From Segatella copri (GTDB taxonomy: Bacteria; Bacteroidota; Bacteroidia; Bacteroidales; Bacteroidaceae), in the NCBI RefSeq assembly GCF_019127135.1, contig NZ_JAHOEA010000012.1:14133-78132 (forward strand): a stretch of DNA of 64,000 nt, given 5' to 3'. The translations under genes were made by a program, and so were the position numbers. Below, one piece after another: positions 59,282-64,000 of this stretch; positions within the stretch are counted from its first letter, which is position 1; each line of letters starts with the position of its first letter. The notes beneath the pieces were generated by a model. The model had not been told where the DNA came from. It saw only the letters and a list, made by a program, of their open reading frames with translations, and did not search any database.

Positions 59282-60084
59282 TCAAATTGTCTTTTTTTCT
59301 CTTCCGTCCTGGCGATGAACTTCTGATGTTCCTCGCTCTCGGGATGGAAGGGCTTATGGCCGAGTGCTTCGCGGATAGGCCGCCAGTCTTCCAGAAACTG
59401 TTCGGATGCCTTGCCGAAGTAGGTTGCCCGAAACCGCTCCCAGATATATTCCACAGCCTGTTCGCTCGGGTGCAGCATGTCTTCCTTGTAGAAGCGGTAG
59501 TCACGGAGTTCATCGTTCATGATCTCGTAAGCCGGGAAATAGCTCACCACCCCCGGATTCTCCTTCACCAGCTTATCGGCTGCCAGCAGGAGCGTAGCCT
59601 TCGAAAGCTGACTCCCGTGATAGCCGTATTTCGCATAGCGGATAGGACTTACCGTGATGATTACCTTCAGAGTGCCTTCACTGCCATCAGATGCTGCGGT
59701 CTGCGATTTCAGCAGATTGATAGCCTTCTGCAGATAGCCGGCACATTCGTCCACGCTCAGTTCCCGCTCTTCGAAGAGGCGCTGCGGACGCTTCTGGCAG
59801 TTGTCCACTATCTCGCCCGTCTCCTTCAGGATATACACATGGTTGGTACCCAGCGTAAAGACTGCCACACGGGGACGCACCTCGGAACATTTCTCTACCG
59901 TATGGAGAATGCTTGCCGGATTATACATCACCCCGAAGGGATTCACCGTAGCCCGGAAGCGGTTCTCCACAAACCGCCTACCCAGATTGTCGGCAAAGCA
60001 ACTGCCCACAAAGAGCATCCGCTCTGCCGCCCTTATCTCGAAGTCGGCCTTCGGAATATCTATTTCTGTTCTAAATCGCATCAT
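59260..60084 (-). CDS. GSCFA domain protein
   Basis: Protein of about 274 residues. The family is named for the motif seen here at FVGSCFADNLG (about residue 25); the Ser is the candidate nucleophile. Further GDSL/SGNH-like signs are FTLGTNHVYILKETG, VIITVSPIRYAKYG and a late MLHPSEQAVEYIWERF with the catalytic-type Asp/His region. Function is not established; an esterase-like role has been proposed for the fold. The start is MMRFRTE (60084) or one codon later; the longer reading frame runs back into the repeat element. Lies between murF-alr and yfhO. Confidence 0.85.
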   Translation of the reverse strand: MMRFRTEIDIPKADFEIRAAERMLFVGSCFADNLGRRFVENRFRATVNPFGVMYNPASILHTVEKCSEVRPRVAVFTLGTNHVYILKETGEIVDNCQKRPQRLFEERELSVDECAGYLQKAINLLKSQTAASDGSEGTLKVIITVSPIRYAKYGYHGSQLSKATLLLAADKLVKENPGVVSYFPAYEIMNDELRDYRFYKEDMLHPSEQAVEYIWERFRATYFGKASEQFLEDWRPIREALGHKPFHPESEEHQKFIARTEEKKRQFEEKYHLL

Positions 60085-60127
60085 CAGAATTTTCAATCTG
60101 TTGAACTTTCGCAAGTAAGCTCCACAC

Positions 60128-60249
60128 GCCCTGAAAGGGCAGAAGCTCCTAGCCCAGGGCAACGCCCTGGGTTATTACGGGCGCTAGCCTATCGCCCTGT
60201 AAGGGCAAAAGCTTTTAAAAAACTCAGTTTAAGGGGATTTGCAATCCCC
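60128..60249. repeat. REP-like palindromic cluster
   Basis: Four short palindromes in series: GCCCTGAAAGGGC (60128-60140), CCCAGGGC-AAC-GCCCTGGG (60153-60171), GCCCTGTAAGGGC (60194-60206) and GGGGATTTGCAATCCCC (60233-60249). The outer two GCCCT...AGGGC copies flank the central one symmetrically. I recall near-identical elements in many Bacteroidota genomes. Lies between the YfhO and GSCFA genes. Confidence 0.75.
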
Positions 60250-60250
60250 G

Positions 60251-62740
60251 CTACTCTTTTTTGCGCTTTCTCACCTCAACAACTACACCTATTATAATAA
60301 GGAGAGCCAGAACGCCATAGCCGATGTAAGCCACGGTCTCGGTATTCTTGAGCGACTGAGGATGGAAATCGAGAACCACTTTGTGGCTGCCAGCCTTCAC
60401 GTTCAGCGCACGCAAGATATAGTTTACCCTACCCAGCTCAGCCGGCTGTCCGTCTACCGTAGCCGTCCAGCCCGGATAGTAAATCTCAGAGAATACGATT
60501 ACGCCGCCCTTGTTCGACTTCACCTCGTAAGTCAGGTTGTTCGGCTTATACAGAATCATCTTCACTACCGAAGTATCATCCTGCTTCACGCTCTGCGCCA
60601 GCTGTTCCTTGAATTTGGCATCAGCCACAGCCACGTGTCGGAGGTTCACCTTGCCCACGCCATCGATTTCCTCGTTGGCATTGTTCACATACTTCACCTC
60701 GTCTACAAACCATGCATTGCCGTAGGCATACGGATTCTGAACCGGAACGGTCTGTCCGCCCTGCAGCGGCATGATGAAGTATTTGGTATTCAGCATGTTC
60801 AATACCGGATAGATACTGTCGCCGTTCACCTTGGTCATATCGCCGCCCGCAGCAGCTACAGCCTGCATCGTCTTCTGCATCTCAGGAGCGATGTGAGCAT
60901 CAATCATCTCTTGGTAGCGACGGAGCTTGGCTGGATGATAACCGCCGATGCTCTTGTGGTAGTAAGAGGTCTCGTTCTCATTGAATGTATTCGATGCCAG
61001 ATTCAGCACACGGTAGTCGAGTGCCTTGTCACGGCAGATAATCTTGTCGGTCTCGGTCATCTGCTGCGGTGTATCGCGCTGCGCCTTGTCTACGAACATA
61101 TCATCGTAGAGATAGCGCTTGTTCACCATCCACATATCCACCAGACAGAGCACGGCGATGCCGGCAATCATATATTCCTTGCCCAGCTTCTTCATCTTGA
61201 AGAGCATCAGCAGTGCCGAACCGATGAGGATGATCCAGAACGAACGCCAGCAGTCGGATGTGAAGATGCCCTTGCGGATATCCGTCAGATTGCTCATGAT
61301 TGGAGAGATATACTCCTGAGGCAACTGCTGCAGCGCCTGTGTCTCCTGTACCGATACGAAATCTGGGAAGAATACGCCCGGCATGATGGCAAAGAGCAGA
61401 CAGAAGCCTGCTGTCAGACCGAAACTGGCATATACATATTTTATCTTCTCTGTCAGAATCTCCGGCTCATCCACAATCTTCTTCAGCGCCATCATCGCCA
61501 GGAGCGGGATGGTGAATTCTGCGATAACCAGGATAGATGCCACCGTTCGGAACTTGGCATACATCGGCACATAATCGAGGAAGAAATTGGTAAACGGCAT
61601 GAAGTTTCTACCCCAGGCGAGCAGGATGCTCAGGATGGTGGCAGCAAGCAGCGCCCACTTCATCGGACCCTTCACGATAAACAGACCGAGAATAAAAAGC
61701 ATGCAGACGAAGGCGCCTACATATACCGGTCCGCTCGTTCCCGGCTGGTTGCCCCAATACTGTCCCAGCTGCTGGTAAATCTGCACAAAGTTAGGATCAG
61801 CCTTCTCCATCGCCTGCTGGTTCTGTGCCAACGGAACAGAAGCACCGCCCTTAGCATCCGGAATCATCAGCGTCCAGGTTTCGTCGATACCGTAGCTCCA
61901 CTGTGTGATATAGTCTCTATCCAGACCGCTGCTGGTCTGGTTAGTCGCATTTTTCTTTACAAGTTCACTCTTTCCACGCATGGTTTCCTGACCATACTGC
62001 CAGGTATGATAAAGGTTCGAGAGGTTGAGCGAGATACCGATGAGGGCACCCACCACGCATACCGCCGTAGCCTTTCCGAAGCGTGCGAGTTCACCTTTTC
62101 TGATGGCATCCACCAGGAAGGCAATCACCATAAAGAGGATGATAAAGAGATAGTAATAAGTCATCTGCACGTGGTTTGCCTGCACCTCGAAAGCCGAGAA
62201 GATGGCAGTAAGGAGCAGTCCCTTGAGATACTTGCCCCGATAGGCAAGCACCACGCCAGCAATCATCGGCGGCAGATAAGCCAGCGCCCATACCTTCCAG
62301 ATATGTCCGGCAGCGATGATGATAAAAAAGTAGGACGAGAATGCCCAGATGATACTTCCCAGCGCCGCCAGCGACTGTCTGAAGTCGAAGGCACGCAGCA
62401 TGATATAGAAGCCCAGAAGGTATACGAAAACATACCATACATAGTCTGGCAACCACAGATGATATGCCTTCACAATCTGGCTGAGCACCTGATTACTGTC
62501 ATACGAAGGCGACATCTGATAGGTAGGCATACCGCCAAACACCGAGTTCGTCCATCGTGTAGTCTCTCCAGTCTGCTGCTGGAAGAGTTCCTTTTCATGT
62601 CCCAGTCCCTTTCCAGCCGCCGCATCATGTCGGAAGAGGATTCGTCCGTCCATATCGGCTGGCATAAAGTAGACGAAGGAGATGATTGCAAATGCAATAA
62701 CTACCAGAATATCCAGTAGATACTTCTTCAAAAATTTCAT
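60251..62740 (-). CDS. YfhO family multi-span membrane protein
   Basis: Protein of 829 residues with about 12-14 membrane helices, of the YfhO (GT-C-like) family. The start is MKFLKKYLLD (62740), not the in-frame ATG at 62878, because a full promoter lies at 62771-62802. Family-type segments: RILFRHDAAAGKGLGHEKELF, SVFGGMPTYQM, a large periplasmic loop between about residues 530 and 795 ending in SEIYYPGWTATVDGQ, and a last helix (TVAYIGYGVLALLIIIGVVVEV). YfhO relatives are linked to glycosylation of wall or lipoteichoic polymers in Gram-positives; the role in Bacteroidota is unknown. Confidence 0.88.
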   Translation of the reverse strand: MKFLKKYLLDILVVIAFAIISFVYFMPADMDGRILFRHDAAAGKGLGHEKELFQQQTGETTRWTNSVFGGMPTYQMSPSYDSNQVLSQIVKAYHLWLPDYVWYVFVYLLGFYIMLRAFDFRQSLAALGSIIWAFSSYFFIIIAAGHIWKVWALAYLPPMIAGVVLAYRGKYLKGLLLTAIFSAFEVQANHVQMTYYYLFIILFMVIAFLVDAIRKGELARFGKATAVCVVGALIGISLNLSNLYHTWQYGQETMRGKSELVKKNATNQTSSGLDRDYITQWSYGIDETWTLMIPDAKGGASVPLAQNQQAMEKADPNFVQIYQQLGQYWGNQPGTSGPVYVGAFVCMLFILGLFIVKGPMKWALLAATILSILLAWGRNFMPFTNFFLDYVPMYAKFRTVASILVIAEFTIPLLAMMALKKIVDEPEILTEKIKYVYASFGLTAGFCLLFAIMPGVFFPDFVSVQETQALQQLPQEYISPIMSNLTDIRKGIFTSDCWRSFWIILIGSALLMLFKMKKLGKEYMIAGIAVLCLVDMWMVNKRYLYDDMFVDKAQRDTPQQMTETDKIICRDKALDYRVLNLASNTFNENETSYYHKSIGGYHPAKLRRYQEMIDAHIAPEMQKTMQAVAAAGGDMTKVNGDSIYPVLNMLNTKYFIMPLQGGQTVPVQNPYAYGNAWFVDEVKYVNNANEEIDGVGKVNLRHVAVADAKFKEQLAQSVKQDDTSVVKMILYKPNNLTYEVKSNKGGVIVFSEIYYPGWTATVDGQPAELGRVNYILRALNVKAGSHKVVLDFHPQSLKNTETVAYIGYGVLALLIIIGVVVEVRKRKKE

Positions 62741-62770
62741 ATTTCTATATAAACGTTTATAATTTGAAGG

Positions 62771-62802
62771 CAAAGATAGCACAAATTGGAGACAAAAACA
62801 AA
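62771..62802 (-). promoter_or_regulatory. Promoter of the YfhO gene
   Basis: TTTG (62802-62799), 20-nt spacer, TATCTTTG (62778-62771) on the minus strand, 31 bases before the ATG. Confidence 0.7.
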
Positions 62803-62915
62803 AAATATAGCAAAAATTTATATTTTTTTTGTTGAGAAAGTTGTAATAGGTCAGAAATAGGGGTTTCCCCTCTATCATTTAGGGAAACACTCGCTGCCGT
62901 TTCGTTTTTTATTCG

Positions 62916-62923
62916 TACCTTTG
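62916..62923 (+). promoter_or_regulatory. -7 box of the PorT-like gene
   Basis: TACCTTTG, 58 bases before the ATG at 62981, divergent from the YfhO promoter. Confidence 0.5.
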
Positions 62924-62980
62924 CACCGTAAAACAAGTTTCTTCAAACAGAATATATTAATGTATAAAAGAATAAGAATT

Positions 62981-63658
62981 ATGAAAAGACTATCATTCAT
63001 CATGATGGCATTGCTCCTGGCTCTGATGCCGGCAGCAGCACAGAATTATCGTGACAGCAGATATTATAACAAGCAGACGGGTCATCTCGACTACCGTTTC
63101 AACAACAATTATGGCAGTCCGTATTACGGATTCCGCATCGGTCCAGCCTTCACCTTTGTCAATTCCGACGATTCCCGTCTGGATGGTGGCGACTGGCAGA
63201 CCGGTCTGAATGTGGGCGTAGTAGCCGGCATCCCATTGACCGACAGTGCCCCACTCTATCTCGAGACCGGACTTTCATATATAGAGAAAGGTGGCAAGAA
63301 GGATCTTCCTGAAGGCAAGAAGATGACCTACGACCTCAATTATCTTGAGATTCCAGCCGTACTGAAGTACAAGTACGAGGTAGACGACCACTTCTCCATC
63401 CAGCCTCAGGTAGGCGGCTATTTTGCCGTTGGTGTAGGAGGCAAGATCAAGAACTTTGCCGAGCGTGAAGCAGAGAGTTCATTCAAGGATGCAAACTTCC
63501 GTCGCCTTGATGGTGGTATCCGCATCGGCTGCGGCATCGGCTACGACATGTTCTATGCCGATCTCACCTACGACATCGGTCTTGCCAACATCTGCCACGA
63601 CAGTTTCGACAAATCCCACAATGGAGCCCTCCAGCTCAATTTCGGAGTTAACTTCTAG
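62981..63658 (+). CDS. PorT-family outer-membrane beta-barrel protein
   Basis: Protein of 225 residues with a signal peptide (MKRLSFIMMALLLALMPAAAQ). The rest alternates short strands with aromatic girdles (YYGFRIGPAFTF, LYLETGLSYIEKGGKK, LNYLEIPAVLKYKYEV, IQPQVGGYFAVGVGG) and ends in LNFGVNF, an outer-membrane barrel ending in Phe. This is the PorT/outer membrane protein beta-barrel type of eight strands. The role is unknown. The start at MKRLSF is chosen over upstream in-frame ATGs because of the signal peptide. Confidence 0.85.
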   Translation: MKRLSFIMMALLLALMPAAAQNYRDSRYYNKQTGHLDYRFNNNYGSPYYGFRIGPAFTFVNSDDSRLDGGDWQTGLNVGVVAGIPLTDSAPLYLETGLSYIEKGGKKDLPEGKKMTYDLNYLEIPAVLKYKYEVDDHFSIQPQVGGYFAVGVGGKIKNFAEREAESSFKDANFRRLDGGIRIGCGIGYDMFYADLTYDIGLANICHDSFDKSHNGALQLNFGVNF

Positions 63659-63664
63659 GAAACC

Positions 63665-63933
63665 TCAGCCGTAACCCAGTTTTTTGAACTTCACGGCAGT
63701 AGAAAGCTTGGAGCCGAGAACCAAAGCATAGAATCCGCTCTCGTTGACGAAGATCATCTGCTGAGTTCGTACTGTTCGGCTTCCATCTTTACGCAAACGC
63801 CCCGAAAGTTTGACGTTGTGTTTCGCAACGTCAAATGTATTAACTAACTGACGCACAGCACATCTTGAAATCTTATACCCCCAGCACATCACAGACATCC
63901 TTTGCACAGAACTGCGGTTCTCCTTTTTTTAAA
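63665..63933 (-). pseudogene. Remnant of a Bro-N phage antirepressor gene
   Basis: On the minus strand the sequence reads EPQFCAKDVCDVLG, then after a one-base shift YKISRCAVRQLVNTFDVAKHNV, and on to MIFVNESGFYALVLGSKLSTAVKFK, where it stops in unrelated residues (KLGYG). FCAKDVCDVLG and VNESGFYALVLGSK are hallmarks of the Bro-N domain of phage antirepressors. Removing one G from the run of five at the DVLG/GYK junction restores a single frame. No start codon or C-terminal half is present, so it is a frameshifted, truncated relic. Confidence 0.75.
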
Positions 63934-63937
63934 AAAC

Positions 63938-63970
63938 TACCCATGCACCTTAAAACAGGGGGCATGGGTA
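63938..63970. terminator. Imperfect hairpin with ACCCATGC stem and AAAAC loop
   Basis: TACCCATGC (63938-63946) pairs with GCATGGGTA (63962-63970), with an inner CCT/AGG around TAAAAC. It belongs to the same family as those at 9751, 9791 and 11043. Confidence 0.6.
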
Positions 63971-64000
63971 AGACCATCCGTATTCAGTATTCAGTTATTC

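Noticed and set aside
60239..62719. Plus-strand open frame of 826 codons opposite the YfhO gene
   Set aside because: It mirrors the codon pattern of the real gene on the minus strand, is rich in His, Arg and Leu as antisense frames are, and begins inside the REP-like cluster.

Overview
The window looks like chromosomal DNA of a gut Bacteroidota, most like the Prevotella/Segatella copri group. The evidence is two SusC/SusD polysaccharide utilization loci, a hybrid two-component regulator, a fused MurF-Alr, Bacteroidota promoters (TTTG, about 20 nt, TAnnTTTG) and lipoproteins with an acidic stretch after the lipid cysteine. The species is an inference from recall. I saw no rRNA, tRNA, CRISPR array or intact insertion sequence.

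Layout. 1-7034 (minus): 5' part of ispH, a DUF1573 protein and a giant alpha-2-macroglobulin-like protein. 7194-9689 (plus): GH94 cellobiose-phosphorylase-like enzyme. 9690-10594: repeat-rich gap with paired hairpins, a 200-bp inverted-repeat element and a 22-bp tandem array, followed by a small lipoprotein gene. 11193-15652 (minus): uxuB-uxuA for hexuronate catabolism, and rmuC. 15845-29857 (minus): PUL1, in transcription order HTCS regulator, GH5, SusC, SusD, glycan-binding lipoprotein, GH3, probably for a beta-glucan; the GH94 enzyme could phosphorolyse its products. 29982-31268 (plus): M18 aminopeptidase. 31325-40793 (minus): PUL2 (SusC, SusD, GH30, binding lipoprotein) with a DUF6377 membrane regulator beside it. 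41553-42875 (minus): orphan SusD-like protein. 42997-46148 (plus): TPP riboswitch, thiamine-type TonB receptor and PnuT. 46298-51425 (minus): dnaA, MCE protein, amidase, folB and a free-standing protein resembling the tail of class II ribonucleotide reductase. 51623-52366 (plus): nitroreductase. 52436-56456 (minus): a galactitol-type PTS EIIC, a KduI with a signal peptide and an ExuT-like transporter. 56730-62740 (minus): murF-alr, GSCFA protein, YfhO-like membrane protein. 62981-63658 (plus): PorT-like barrel, followed by the wreck of a phage Bro-N antirepressor gene.

Two observations stand out. First, at least eight unrelated genes end in a tandem array of 7- or 8-bp units that starts at, overlaps or lies within about 10 nt of the stop codon. 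The unit sequence differs from gene to gene, but the period and position are shared. Second, KduI here carries a 43-residue N-terminal extension with a signal peptide while keeping all four zinc ligands, between an orphan EIIC and a hexuronate transporter, which suggests that 5-keto-4-deoxyuronate is isomerised outside the cytoplasm before uptake.

Genes of uronate metabolism (uxuBA, exuT-like, kduI) and beta-glucan metabolism (GH94, GH5, GH3, GH30) are scattered across the window, as expected of a plant-fibre degrader.
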